A DNA stretch of 64,000 bases from Zygotorulaspora mrakii (Eukaryota; Ascomycota; Saccharomycetes; Saccharomycetales; Saccharomycetaceae): assembly GCF_013402915.1 (NCBI RefSeq), contig NC_050719.1, forward strand, positions 186,001-250,000, written 5' to 3'. Numbering within the stretch: position 1 is the stretch's first letter; every line of letters starts with the position of its first letter. Below are positions 50,022 to 59,661 of the stretch, piece after piece. Under the pieces are notes generated by a model, which worked only from the letters and a program-made list of their open reading frames with translations, searched no databases and had not been told where the DNA came from. The translations under genes and the position numbers were made by a program.

Positions 50022-51155
50022 ATGAGCTCTTATGAATTTTCCTCCAGTGATCCTCTTAAAGTAAGGAAAAAAGCTGTTGAAAGTGATGAGGATGACGAAA
50101 GCCTGGAAGATCTAGTCGAGGAGAACGGGTTCCTGAGCAAATCTGTCTCTCAGCGAATAAAACGACATAAGTACTTAGCCTCATATAATTCGGATTCCTC
50201 AGAAGACGACGAAAGCGATTCAGATGGTCCTGTACGACAGAGAGAGGGCACAGGAGCGATTACCGAAGGTCAAGATAGTGAAGATAAAAATGATATGTTC
50301 TCACTAGAGGACGAAGAAGAAGTTGGCAATGAAGGGAATGAGGAAAGGAAGGCAAGACGGTTGAAGGCTCTGGATATTAACAAATTCAATGAAGAAAATT
50401 TAAAAAACCTGGGTTCAGAGACAGATGATGTCGGGTTTAACGAGGAAGAAGGCTCAATAAGAATAGAGGCTTTTAATATCGAGGAAGAATCAAAACGTGG
50501 TATGTTCGATGAAGATGGGAACTATATGGAAGCAGAGGAACATGAAGATGATGTTTTCCAAGATCAAGATATGTGGATTCGAGACTTCAAGGACGTCAGT
50601 AAAACTGCAGAAGCACAAAAGAAGTTGGCGAAGAGCCAGGTACAACAACAACGTGAAAGCCAAAAGCGGAAAAAAATTTATATGCTAGATGAGGCTCTAA
50701 TTAGACTACAGTATTTGCTTTCCAAAGATGATACCGTGTTGGATACATTGGGAAAGTATAACAAACTGCGAGAGAAGCAAGCGCGCCAGAAAGTTTTGGA
50801 TTCTAGTGGTAGAAACGTTAAGGAATACGTTGTAAATGCCATAAATTTGCTAGCTGATCTTGTGGCAATTCTGGAAAGCAAAGGTGTCAGCAATGTATAT
50901 GAATTAAACAGGCCTCACATCGAAACATTGATTAAAGAAGAGTCGTTAACAGCGGAGACCACCGACAACTACAAAACAGGACTATGGCATTTCAAGTGGA
51001 TGTCAAAAATGGATGATATTCATGGATTATATACAAACTATCAGATGCAGTACTGGAAACAGACTTATTTTAACCACAAAGTTGTCGTAAAATACCGGGA
51101 CGAGCAAGATGAGAAAAGTAATTGGTTGGATATAGATTGTGTAACGTTCATGTAA
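50022..51155 (+). CDS. LIN1: U5 snRNP-associated GYF protein Lin1
   Basis: Homologue of human CD2BP2/52K and S. cerevisiae Lin1 (YHR156C), which binds Prp8/U5 snRNP components and also Irr1 in two-hybrid tests. 377 residues (S. cerevisiae about 340). The N-terminal half is acidic and disordered; conserved blocks include RLKALDINKFNEENLK and DQDMWIRDFKDV. The C-terminal GYF domain (about 322-375) shows WHFKWMSKMDDIHGLYTNYQ, QMQYW and YF. In S. cerevisiae it sits on chromosome VIII beside YSP1, the duplicate of SIP3; here it is close to SIP3 itself. It converges on LTO1 with only 18 bp between stops. Confidence 0.88.
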   Translation: MSSYEFSSSDPLKVRKKAVESDEDDESLEDLVEENGFLSKSVSQRIKRHKYLASYNSDSSEDDESDSDGPVRQREGTGAITEGQDSEDKNDMFSLEDEEEVGNEGNEERKARRLKALDINKFNEENLKNLGSETDDVGFNEEEGSIRIEAFNIEEESKRGMFDEDGNYMEAEEHEDDVFQDQDMWIRDFKDVSKTAEAQKKLAKSQVQQQRESQKRKKIYMLDEALIRLQYLLSKDDTVLDTLGKYNKLREKQARQKVLDSSGRNVKEYVVNAINLLADLVAILESKGVSNVYELNRPHIETLIKEESLTAETTDNYKTGLWHFKWMSKMDDIHGLYTNYQMQYWKQTYFNHKVVVKYRDEQDEKSNWLDIDCVTFM

Positions 51156-51173
51156 TCCAGAAAAAACGAAATC

Positions 51174-51695
51174 TTACCAGTCTTGCTGCTTTCCATTAAA
51201 AGACACATCATCCGTTCCGATACCGTCTTCCACATACGCCTTGAGTGTTCCACCTAAAGAAGAGGAGGTTTTGTCCAACATATCAAAAATAATTGAATCC
51301 TTGAAACCGTAATTTTGCTTCCTATTTAGTACGAGGAGTATTGTTCTGAACTTGTTCTTAATTTTTAAAACTCTTGAATCGAAGTCCGCCACTGTCTCAT
51401 CGCTGTTGTCAAATCGCAATCCTCTCAATAGCGAACGCACGATCTCTATGTTCTTTGATAGAGAAGTATTATCAATATTTTGAGCAGCTATTACATCAAT
51501 ATACCCCTCTATTTCTCCCAAGAGTAGAAATCTTTGGAGACCAACCTGCAATCCATACTGTTTTCCTTGCCTGAAATTATCCTTAGCCTTAACAGCCAAT
51601 CCCTCCTCATAACCCTCCTTGTAAAACTTCTCCTCTAGATTCAACAACTCGTCCATGGCATCGTTCAAATCGCCATTTGATGTTCTTGGAGACAT
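51174..51695 (-). CDS. LTO1: Cytosolic Fe-S adaptor Lto1
   Basis: Lto1 with Yae1 recruits the CIA machinery to mature the ABC ATPase Rli1 for ribosome recycling. The 173 residues carry the deca-GX3 motif near the N-terminus: LLNLEEKFYKEGYEEG, followed by RQGKQYGLQVGLQ with glycines every fourth residue. The protein ends in -QQDW. A C-terminal Trp after an acidic residue is the CIA-targeting tail known for Lto1. It keeps the chromosome XIV order ORC5-LTO1-ATX1-DSL1, with LIN1 inserted. Confidence 0.92.
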   Translation of the reverse strand: MSPRTSNGDLNDAMDELLNLEEKFYKEGYEEGLAVKAKDNFRQGKQYGLQVGLQRFLLLGEIEGYIDVIAAQNIDNTSLSKNIEIVRSLLRGLRFDNSDETVADFDSRVLKIKNKFRTILLVLNRKQNYGFKDSIIFDMLDKTSSSLGGTLKAYVEDGIGTDDVSFNGKQQDW

Positions 51696-51884
51696 AGCTC
51701 TTGAGATTCACAGTACTCAACCCTTTCTTGTTCTTAATAAGCTCGATCTGTGAATTACTTTTCACATTGTCTCATCGAAAGAGCCCACTGCAGTAAAAGC
51801 CATGTTTGAAAATTACACCTCTAAAAAAGGAAATCTATATATCTAGCACATCGCTGAATAACTAATTGACAGAATATCTAAAAC

Positions 51885-52106
51885 TTAAAGCTTTTTCCCG
51901 GAGTTAACTGTTTTACCGGTCTTCTTGATCTTTTCCAAAATGGTCTCGTATGGCAAACTGGTGAAAACGTCAACAGTTTGATCTTCCAACGAAATATCCA
52001 CCTTTGACACTGCAGGTTCCAGTCTCTTCAACACCTTGCTAACAGAGTTTGAGCATCCTGAGCAACTCATAGAAACATTGTATTGGTAGTGACTTTGTTC
52101 CGACAT
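51885..52106 (-). CDS. ATX1: Copper metallochaperone Atx1
   Basis: Delivers Cu(I) to the Ccc2 P-type ATPase in the Golgi for Fet3 loading. Exactly 73 residues, as in S. cerevisiae. Heavy-metal-associated fold with metal site MSCSGC (Cys15 and Cys18) and the conserved IKKTGKTV near the C-terminus, whose lysine lies beside the metal loop. No targeting signal; cytosolic. Confidence 0.96.
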   Translation of the reverse strand: MSEQSHYQYNVSMSCSGCSNSVSKVLKRLEPAVSKVDISLEDQTVDVFTSLPYETILEKIKKTGKTVNSGKKL

Positions 52107-52289
52107 TTATTTTAACTTGTTATTATATCTCACGATGAGCTCTAAAGGGGAAATAGCTGATAGTATAATTTAGGAGTTATTCCCGGTTTATATAGATCAG
52201 TTCATACTTTTAAAACCTCTTGTCTGGCACTGCTTTGTAATGTATATTCCAAATTCAGAATGCCAGGCCAAGGAGGTTATTTAGGAAAT

Positions 52290-52297
52290 ATCACGTG
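52290..52297 (-). promoter_or_regulatory. ATCACGTG E-box upstream of ATX1
   Basis: RTCACRTG-type site about 185 bp before the ATX1 ATG and about 83 bp past the DSL1 stop. Candidate Cbf1-type binding site. No AT-rich centromere-like sequence follows. Confidence 0.35.
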
Positions 52298-52379
52298 GAC
52301 TGGTGCAATTGGCCAGTGAATAGTTTTAAAACTACAAACTTAAGGAAGTCAATGATTGAAAATACTTTCATTGCTTATT

Positions 52380-54656
52380 TTATTCTAGCTCGACGTTCCT
52401 AATTTCTCTTATATCATCGATGGCATTTCTTCTCAGTGGGGTCTCTGCGAACAATAAAACGATCCATTGTATAATTTCGTCAGTGGTAAAAAGATAGAAG
52501 TCGCCGTGATAGAACAATTCCATTATGTCCTTGAGATGTAGGGGTAGAAACGTTCCTATGAAGGAAAACTTTTCACGCAGTTCACTCATTTCCTTGCTGT
52601 GAGGTAGAATTGTGACTTCTGTCTTTGCGAATATCAAAGAGATAAATTCTGATAAATTCTCAGAATTTTTCTCAGATATAATATTCCAAGTCAGAATTTT
52701 TCCTGCGATACAATTCTGATATAAAAATTTCAAAAATTTTGTGATACACTCTTGTGCGACTCCATTGTTCAATTGAGAAAAAGGCCCAATCACTTCGTTG
52801 TGAATAAAAGGCAACAACTCAGTGATTGTCGTATCCCAAGAGGGGTTTGACTCGTTTTGCTCAAATTCTTCCAATTGTTGTGACACGTAAGTATCACAAA
52901 TTTTTTCTCTAGTTCTAATATTAAAATCCAAATAATTCAAAGCCAATTCATACAGTCTTGAAAATGATCTATCTGCCGAGTGTATGTAGCTTAAATCTCT
53001 CGATAGCTGACACCAATCATCTCCAAAATATGGTATGCACATTCCCATATACGCAGTTTGAAGCACATTCAATTTGTAACGATAATACGGTTCATCAAAT
53101 GAACCACCACATTTCTCTTTCCACCTTTGAGAGAAGACTCGAATCGATGCCATATATTTTTTTGATAATGACGTAACCTTAAAAGAAGATTTGGTCTCAA
53201 CGCTTTTCATGGATTTTCGCTCATCTTCTACATCGAAATCAACATTCCAAGCGTCATCCCATCCGTCTTCAACTCCTTCGGTGTCTGCATTATCTTCTAC
53301 AGCTCCAAGATCGTCTGTCTTTTCTGTGTTCCTACTTTTTTTCGATATGCGGCTTACATTATCTCCCTCAACGCTAACGTCAATCTGATCATCCCAACCA
53401 TCATCTGCTTCCCAGCCCCAATCTTCGGTTTCATCATCTTTTAAGTTTTTATTTGTCATACCATCTGCGGCCATAGAATTCCTTGAGCTTCCTGTCTGGT
53501 AAGTTACAAGCTTAGGCTCAACTCTTACTAAATTTTTGTTTTCATCTTCAAATAGCATGCGCAGCTCTTGCAATTGTTCTTGGAAGATTTTTTCAAGCTG
53601 CAGATGGACATATAACTCTTCACTAGTCAAAAGACGCTCAATTTCACTTGCGATTGCTTTTGACATGTCCTCTTGACTGTTCAAAAGTTTTTCTAGTAAA
53701 CAATTGACACGAAGAGCTTTCTTTTTAACAGAGCTTTCTTGTGGACCGAAAACGCCGGATGCATTTTTTTTGATAACTTTTAATAGATCATTTGCAAGAA
53801 CAGGACAAAGTCTTCGTACAAGCACTGACTTAGCTCCAGGTGGCGATGTGTGATCAAGAAACAGAAGAATGCTTTCAAAGTTTGATAACGTTCCAGCGGT
53901 TGTCTCCTCATTACCAATATACACCCCTTTGAGGATGAGGAAATCCTTGTCGTCACTGAATGCAATCTCCTTTTTTCCAACAAATATTAGACTCTTCATT
54001 TTTTCCACTATTACGTCAAGATGTATGTGATCATTAAATATGGATTTCAAAGTGGCTCTGACATTTTCTTGGAGATCAGCTAGGAGCATGTCGTCGATAA
54101 TCCAGTGTTTCGAATCCACAAGCCCTTCTGGGAAAAATAGTGTTGCAACAGACTCTATAAAAGCCGAATATTCTATTTCAACGTCATCCTTGCCCCACTT
54201 GATCCGTTTATGAAGTGCGATCGAATCATCCTGTACTTTCCAAAAGGCTTTGCATACTTCATGGACCTGATGCACAAACTTGACGTGCAAACCATCAACA
54301 AATCTGGAAACTGATTGTTGTAGACCAAAGCTTTTATTCAGGATGAACTCATTCTCATATAATTTCTTTCTCAAAGTCTTCAACGACTGGTAGCAATTCT
54401 CGAACTCCTGGAGTTCAAGATTGGTTTCAATCTCCAACACTAGCCCCGGAATGCTTCTAAGCCGACTCAATTCATGCAGCTCTTTACTCAGCTCCTGCTC
54501 CCTGCTTAGTATATCAGAACTATTGTGACCATTCTCTCTATTACTGTTGAGATATTCCTCCAGCAATTTGTCGTTCTTTAACTCACGCAGCAGTTTATCG
54601 TTGTCACCCAATAAGTTTCTTACTGGGTCTCGAATGATCTGCACAACACCCTCCAT
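52380..54656 (-). CDS. DSL1: Dsl1 tethering complex subunit Dsl1
   Basis: Core subunit of the Dsl1 complex, which tethers COPI vesicles at the ER with Tip20 and Sec39. 758 residues (S. cerevisiae about 754). The helical N-terminus (about 1-340) binds Tip20. The acidic, Trp-rich lasso (about 405-475) carries EDWGWEADDGWDD and DGWDDAWNVD; such Trp motifs bind the alpha- and delta-COP subunits. The helical C-terminus, from SLSKKYMASIRVFSQRWKEK onward, binds Sec39. The Trp lasso is an unusually clear diagnostic feature. Confidence 0.95.
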   Translation of the reverse strand: MEGVVQIIRDPVRNLLGDNDKLLRELKNDKLLEEYLNSNRENGHNSSDILSREQELSKELHELSRLRSIPGLVLEIETNLELQEFENCYQSLKTLRKKLYENEFILNKSFGLQQSVSRFVDGLHVKFVHQVHEVCKAFWKVQDDSIALHKRIKWGKDDVEIEYSAFIESVATLFFPEGLVDSKHWIIDDMLLADLQENVRATLKSIFNDHIHLDVIVEKMKSLIFVGKKEIAFSDDKDFLILKGVYIGNEETTAGTLSNFESILLFLDHTSPPGAKSVLVRRLCPVLANDLLKVIKKNASGVFGPQESSVKKKALRVNCLLEKLLNSQEDMSKAIASEIERLLTSEELYVHLQLEKIFQEQLQELRMLFEDENKNLVRVEPKLVTYQTGSSRNSMAADGMTNKNLKDDETEDWGWEADDGWDDQIDVSVEGDNVSRISKKSRNTEKTDDLGAVEDNADTEGVEDGWDDAWNVDFDVEDERKSMKSVETKSSFKVTSLSKKYMASIRVFSQRWKEKCGGSFDEPYYRYKLNVLQTAYMGMCIPYFGDDWCQLSRDLSYIHSADRSFSRLYELALNYLDFNIRTREKICDTYVSQQLEEFEQNESNPSWDTTITELLPFIHNEVIGPFSQLNNGVAQECITKFLKFLYQNCIAGKILTWNIISEKNSENLSEFISLIFAKTEVTILPHSKEMSELREKFSFIGTFLPLHLKDIMELFYHGDFYLFTTDEIIQWIVLLFAETPLRRNAIDDIREIRNVELE

Positions 54657-55730
54657 GCTACAAGAAACGCTACAACTCCCAACGTCGCTTCAAGAGTCTT
54701 CTTTCACTGAAGACCCTTAGGCATCTTTTATTTTGCACCAATGCAAGTCTCGTATTACAATTATTAGAATCATGCTTTACGATGAATAAAGAAATCGAAA
54801 CAATCAGCACTTGTTGAACATTACTGCAAGTGCTACGAAATCCGTGTGCCTTATACTTGTGATTCAGATTAAACTGATGATTGTTGGATAGGAAATGTTA
54901 TCGATCATATTTTGATCTGAGTGAGCTGAGATAGTTTTTCATCATAAACATGTATAGCACGAATTTTCAAGATATTTTGAGTACAACAAGCAAGAACAAC
55001 GTTGCGGCATCGACTGCCAGCGTAGTCTTACGCTGCCAAGTTGCCAGTCTGTATAGGCTTGTAACTTATGTTCATCTACATACTGCCAATGAAATTGATG
55101 TAAAGAGTGAAAAGTGCGGAAACACATTCATCTTCTCCATTTAAATAAATGACTGAAAAAATTTTCAATCCAAGTTACCCGAACACGCGCTATAAAATTA
55201 AACAAGTACTAATTCATGAGGGCATACAGCTATCCAGCTTGTTTCGGCGTTAATCACCAATTAGGAGGCACCCCATTAGATCTCCAGATATGAATTTCCA
55301 TGCTATCAAAAGAATTTTCTCGAGGTATCGAGTTAAGCTTGATTCGAAGGCAATTTAATAGTCTTGTTTTTACGTGGTTGCAGGTCTAGCTCCACAATTT
55401 GAAACGTGCATCGTTCAGGTGTCACATATCTGCAAAATCTTAGTTATTTATGCATCTTTATTTTAGATGCTGGCCCAATAATGAGTTCAACATGACGGAA
55501 ATATTTTTCCTATGACCTTACAGCCGTCAGAATAAGAAAGTTGTCACTTTGGCTCGTCGCCAAAGTGCAATTTCTGCCAATTTAGCATTTAAAACTAATA
55601 ATTCACCACTTTTGGTTACCATTGCCTGCAGGTTCCACGTATCGAAAGCCTGTGCCCAAAATTTAGGTAGCTTACATAGTAGTCTCCAGATTTTTCAGGG
55701 CTAAAAGAATTTATATACACATATGCGTAA
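54657..55730. other. DSL1 5' / SIP3 3' intergenic region (1.07 kb)
   Basis: DSL1 promoter on the left and SIP3 3' region on the right. A 64-codon ORF on the plus strand (54950-55144, start MYSTNFQDILSTTSKNNVAA) has no recognisable family, and I do not call it a gene. A strong hairpin at 55538-55573 is listed separately. No tRNA found. One C/D-box-like pair (CTGATGA near 54874, CTGA near 54926) lacks a good terminal stem. Confidence 0.5.
55538..55573. repeat. Inverted repeat, long stem with 5-base loop
   Basis: CACTTTGGC (55545-55553) and GCCAAAGTG (55559-55567) pair perfectly across the loop TCGTC. Allowing one bulged T (55544) and one G-U pair, the stem extends to 15 pairs (55538 to 55573). 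It lies about 160 bp beyond the SIP3 stop. It could be an RNA structure in a 3' region or a short mobile remnant. Confidence 0.8.
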
Positions 55731-58700
55731 TCATAGAAGCAGGGTTCCGACTCTGTAGAGCTCCGTACTACAACTTTGGCAGTACTTTTGCAATTGGGTA
55801 TCATTAGACCATATCTGAGATACCTCCTGTTCAACGATATGGCAGTTTTCGAGCTCTTTCACAAGGAATTTTTTATATTGGTCCTGTACCAGCTCGCGTT
55901 CCATATTCTGAAGGATCTTCAATTCGATCAACGCTTCGTTTCGCTTAGCTGAAATCTCTTCCCTGGTTGCCTTATACTTGTAAATCTCTGCAGAATGAGT
56001 ATGGTTGAACTTTTTGTAGGGAAGATTGTCATTCTCGTACGCAAGAGTGAATTTTAATAGATCGAGGTCCTTGATGGTGATCGCATGATGCATTGATACT
56101 TCGCTATTCTCCTTTGCGTAGTCGTGAAATGCGGTTTCAGCTCTTTTAACAGACCAGTAAGCAACTGATGATTTACCGGACAAAAATATATTCACCGTTA
56201 TGGATAGCAGTAATCCTAAGAGGAGAGTTCTATTGATATGTGTAACATTGGAGACCATCAGGAGAAGCCATCGGAAAATATATCTCAAAAATAAAAATGC
56301 AAAGTTTGTTATTTTATAGCCAATCAGTTTTAGGATAACTTTGAAGATGATTGAAAGGGAATAAACAACGTCTATATTCAAATCTTCCTGTAATTTTTCA
56401 TTGGACAAAACTGATTTGGCAGAATTATTCAAGCCTTTTGATTCATCATTTTGTTCCGCCCTACTCTTAGCGACCCCTATCATACCGCATATTTTGATTG
56501 CCTTGATAGTTTTACCATGCTTTCCAATTTTTTCCAAGTAGTATCTGATCATTTTTCGAATGGATGCGTACTCAAAGCTAGTAAAATGTCTGGCCCACGG
56601 CATTACTGCTCTCTCTGCGAAAGTCAGATTATTTACACATTTACCAGTTATTGGATCTAGGAACTGGAGCTTATAGAAAATGTATAACAGACATGCCGAA
56701 GAAGACGATGGTGAATTGAGTGAGAATCGTGATTCGTTGGCTTCCATAATAACATGCTTAGCTTTCACTCTTAATGGTCTGCAAAATGGAATTTTTATTA
56801 TTATTGGGTCTTGTTCGATTTCGTAATATTTATTTTCAATGACCCTTACCATCCTTTGCTTCAATTTGAGTTCGCAGGTTTGTCCTCTACGCACATTACC
56901 CAAAAAACTGTCTGTTAGGTTTAAGTTGAACTCTAGTGTTCGAACCAGCTGCCCCTGGCCGTCAGCAGAATTCTCTTGCATCCAATTACTGGATATATTA
57001 GAGTTAGTATCTTTCGTTGCCAAAAGTAAACTCCTTGGAAAAGCAATTGATTGATCACCGTACAAAATATGTATGAGGCATTTACTACTCACCTCATAAG
57101 CATGTCGATACATAACTGAGTATTCCCGTTGAATTGATTTACGCCTTCTGGAAAGATCTGACGATTCTTCGTCATTCGGCCAGAATGATTCACATAGCTT
57201 AGTTCCAAAGCTATTGTCAGTATCTGCATGGTTTTGAAAAATCTTTGAACCAGCTAGAGTACTTCTCCTGTGCCTTTCCTGAAATTCTGAATCCATAACA
57301 TTCAACCTTTTGAAGATCTCTTCTTCTTTTTTCGGCTGTTTCAGAGCTTTGTTTTCTAAAAGATACTGGAGCTTATTAGCAATTAATTGGCGATCGACGA
57401 AGTAAACAAACATCTTCAGCTGAATGCCGTTTACATCGTAGATTCTCAACAAGTTATCTGCAGAGGTATCCACCTCAACCGAAACCAAATCACCTAGGCT
57501 CCGGTGTGTTAAACATATAAATCCCATCGAGTTCATATAGCAGTAAATGTGATCTACCGTGACGTAGCAATTTGCTGAGAATTTTTGCCTTTTGTTGGGA
57601 AACCAAAATGAGCTAAAGTTAAAAAGTAGCAATTCATCCGGAAACTGATTGAGCTTTTGATTTATGGTAAAAAATAAACTTTTGAACTGAACATCCTCCA
57701 CTTTCATTTGATTTGGATAAAAGTTAGGGTACACAAGAGTGGAAGTGGTCATACCTCTACCCAATTTCTTTGTGGATACCGCAGGTTCTTCTTCTTCATC
57801 GTCATAAATTGCGTAATCGCTCCAATTAGCAGAGCCCCAGATATTGGCCAGAATAGCGTTTGGTAAATGATGACTCTTTTTGTAAAGATTTGCCATTACA
57901 GCCACCGGTGTCAACTTTGTTGAAATAGGCGTTCCGGCCAATTGGAATTGAAAGTATTTATGACCGGCTGATGATTCCATATATAGACTAGCCAGCTCTG
58001 AATCTGTCATGCTCATTATTGACATTGTATTTTCGTCACATGTTGTTATGAGCTGATCTGTTGTCGTCGTGGTGCTTGATGCAAACTCCAAAAATTCCGG
58101 GAAGTACCTTTTGAAGGCCATGTCATATTCAGCGCTATCATGGCTCAAATTGTATGCATACCTCTTTGAAGCATCAAACGTGTTTAGCCAAGATTTTAGC
58201 TCCTGTAAACTTTCCGCTTGTAAAACGAGATGAATATCTTTGATACTGTTAGTCCTTGCTTTTGAGGATCTCGTCATTATTTTCACTTCAAAACAAAATT
58301 TACGGTCTTCATCAGGATCATACCTTATCGAAGTTAGCAAAACACCAAACTTATCGGTTTCTTCGACGCTTGTCTTTGAAGAGGACAAGAGAAACAAACC
58401 GAAAACAGAGTTCTTCAAAAAACACCATCTACGAACCCACACGGTTCGACTTGGAGAGCCAACCGTAGTCTTCATATAGAGCCATCCTGACTTCTCTGGT
58501 GGATTTTTAATTGCTTCGGTTTTCTTACTTAATAGCGAAGAAAAATTAATGCTTTTCACATTATAATCATTAACTTCCTGAGCTGGTGCAATTTTAGATA
58601 GAGAATATTCCATAACCTGTTGTTTCGCTTTTTGCATGTCAGATGCCAATATTTTTGTTGATGCAATTGAGTTCTCAATCCAATGCGCGTAATCCTTGAG

Positions 58701-59450
58701 ACTTGCAGATAAAGCCGGAGCTAGATCAATAAACTGACCAATTTCCTTCATGGACTGGGAAGCCCTGGTTTGAATGGTCTCCATAACCTCTAATAGAAAC
58801 TTGTCTATGGCCAGTTTCATTGTAGAAATTGCACATACTAATTCCAATGACGATTTAAGATATTCTTTTCTAATTTCAAATATTTGAAAGGCATCCTCTT
58901 TTATGGTGGCAGGCTCAAGATTAGTGTTTGAAATTTTGATGGCCTGGTATTTGCCCAGCATATTGTCGTACTTGCTTTGGTAATAGTCAAAATTTGCTCT
59001 TCTATCCTTATATGGCTCTATGGCTGTATTCATCAACTCAAGTAAAGAGTTAGGGCTACCGTAATCCTTTTCACACACCACCTTGAATACTTTGCTAGAA
59101 AGTTCATAAAATGTCTGATTGAATGACCCCACGAGCGAAGGCGTATTGGCTTGATTAGCTACAAACCCATTGCTCAAAATCATTGGCGATGGTAGCAATA
59201 GTGATATGAATGTATTATGCGCCCTTTGGAAATCTTCCATACTTGAAGAGTATTTGTTGTATATGAAATCTACAACTTTTTCCATCCATTCCTGGAAGAT
59301 TTCAGTTCTAGTTTGAAAATGATTCACTGATGCTCTGAATGATGGAGTATCAAGAGAAGCCTCCTTGAATGCAATGGAAACAAGTTTCATCTTTTTCCAT
59401 TCCGACACTTTCCCATTCGGCTCTTTTGGCTGTAACTTTTGTTTTACCAT
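55731..59450 (-). CDS. SIP3: Sterol-transfer/contact-site protein Sip3 (LAM family)
   Basis: Member of the Lam/GRAMD family at ER-plasma membrane contacts, 1239 residues from the ATG at 59450; the open frame reaches a TTG three codons earlier. A BAR-like helical region (about 10-280) precedes a PH domain from EKSGWLYMKTTVGSPSRTVW (about 318-430), a GRAM-like segment (about 590-690), a VASt lipid-binding domain (about 775-950) and two or three membrane helices (about 1025-1090). In S. cerevisiae the two duplicates are SIP3 (chr XIV) and YSP1 (chr VIII, beside LIN1). This gene has LIN1 and DSL1 nearby, so it represents both. Length matches Sip3 (about 1229). Confidence 0.93.
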   Translation of the reverse strand: MVKQKLQPKEPNGKVSEWKKMKLVSIAFKEASLDTPSFRASVNHFQTRTEIFQEWMEKVVDFIYNKYSSSMEDFQRAHNTFISLLLPSPMILSNGFVANQANTPSLVGSFNQTFYELSSKVFKVVCEKDYGSPNSLLELMNTAIEPYKDRRANFDYYQSKYDNMLGKYQAIKISNTNLEPATIKEDAFQIFEIRKEYLKSSLELVCAISTMKLAIDKFLLEVMETIQTRASQSMKEIGQFIDLAPALSASLKDYAHWIENSIASTKILASDMQKAKQQVMEYSLSKIAPAQEVNDYNVKSINFSSLLSKKTEAIKNPPEKSGWLYMKTTVGSPSRTVWVRRWCFLKNSVFGLFLLSSSKTSVEETDKFGVLLTSIRYDPDEDRKFCFEVKIMTRSSKARTNSIKDIHLVLQAESLQELKSWLNTFDASKRYAYNLSHDSAEYDMAFKRYFPEFLEFASSTTTTTDQLITTCDENTMSIMSMTDSELASLYMESSAGHKYFQFQLAGTPISTKLTPVAVMANLYKKSHHLPNAILANIWGSANWSDYAIYDDEEEEPAVSTKKLGRGMTTSTLVYPNFYPNQMKVEDVQFKSLFFTINQKLNQFPDELLLFNFSSFWFPNKRQKFSANCYVTVDHIYCYMNSMGFICLTHRSLGDLVSVEVDTSADNLLRIYDVNGIQLKMFVYFVDRQLIANKLQYLLENKALKQPKKEEEIFKRLNVMDSEFQERHRRSTLAGSKIFQNHADTDNSFGTKLCESFWPNDEESSDLSRRRKSIQREYSVMYRHAYEVSSKCLIHILYGDQSIAFPRSLLLATKDTNSNISSNWMQENSADGQGQLVRTLEFNLNLTDSFLGNVRRGQTCELKLKQRMVRVIENKYYEIEQDPIIIKIPFCRPLRVKAKHVIMEANESRFSLNSPSSSSACLLYIFYKLQFLDPITGKCVNNLTFAERAVMPWARHFTSFEYASIRKMIRYYLEKIGKHGKTIKAIKICGMIGVAKSRAEQNDESKGLNNSAKSVLSNEKLQEDLNIDVVYSLSIIFKVILKLIGYKITNFAFLFLRYIFRWLLLMVSNVTHINRTLLLGLLLSITVNIFLSGKSSVAYWSVKRAETAFHDYAKENSEVSMHHAITIKDLDLLKFTLAYENDNLPYKKFNHTHSAEIYKYKATREEISAKRNEALIELKILQNMERELVQDQYKKFLVKELENCHIVEQEVSQIWSNDTQLQKYCQSCSTELYRVGTLLL

Positions 59451-59602
59451 CTCTATCAATCAGCAAAGTCCCAATCTTCAATAGCAGGCAATGCTACTGA
59501 TTGTGCTACAGATTTAAAGAAAACAATTATAAATATTCTGATGTCTGTAATAATATTTCTTTTACTTATGTTAATATTACCTTAATTGTCGTGATAAATT
59601 AC

Positions 59603-59610
59603 TCACGTGA
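59603..59610 (-). promoter_or_regulatory. TCACGTGA E-box upstream of SIP3
   Basis: Palindromic TCACGTGA about 155 bp before the SIP3 ATG, in an AT-rich 200-bp gap. It resembles CDEI followed by AT-rich DNA, but no CDEIII with its essential CCG is found, so I read it as a promoter site. Confidence 0.4.
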
Positions 59611-59661
59611 CATGTATTTAAAGTTATTATGACTATAGAAAGTAAAGTTCACATGTTGGTA

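Noticed and set aside
54866..54935. C/D-box snoRNA candidate (CTGATGA ... CTGA)
   Set aside because: The C box lacks the purine, no good terminal stem flanks the boxes, and I could not match the guide to rRNA.
54950..55144. 64-codon ORF starting MYSTNFQDILSTTSKNNVAA
   Set aside because: No recognisable family or structural feature. Its length is expected by chance in a 1 kb gap. Mentioned under the intergenic entry only.
55616..55834. 72-codon minus-strand frame overlapping the SIP3 3' end
   Set aside because: It begins inside SIP3 in another frame, and the SIP3 C-terminus matches the family to its stop.
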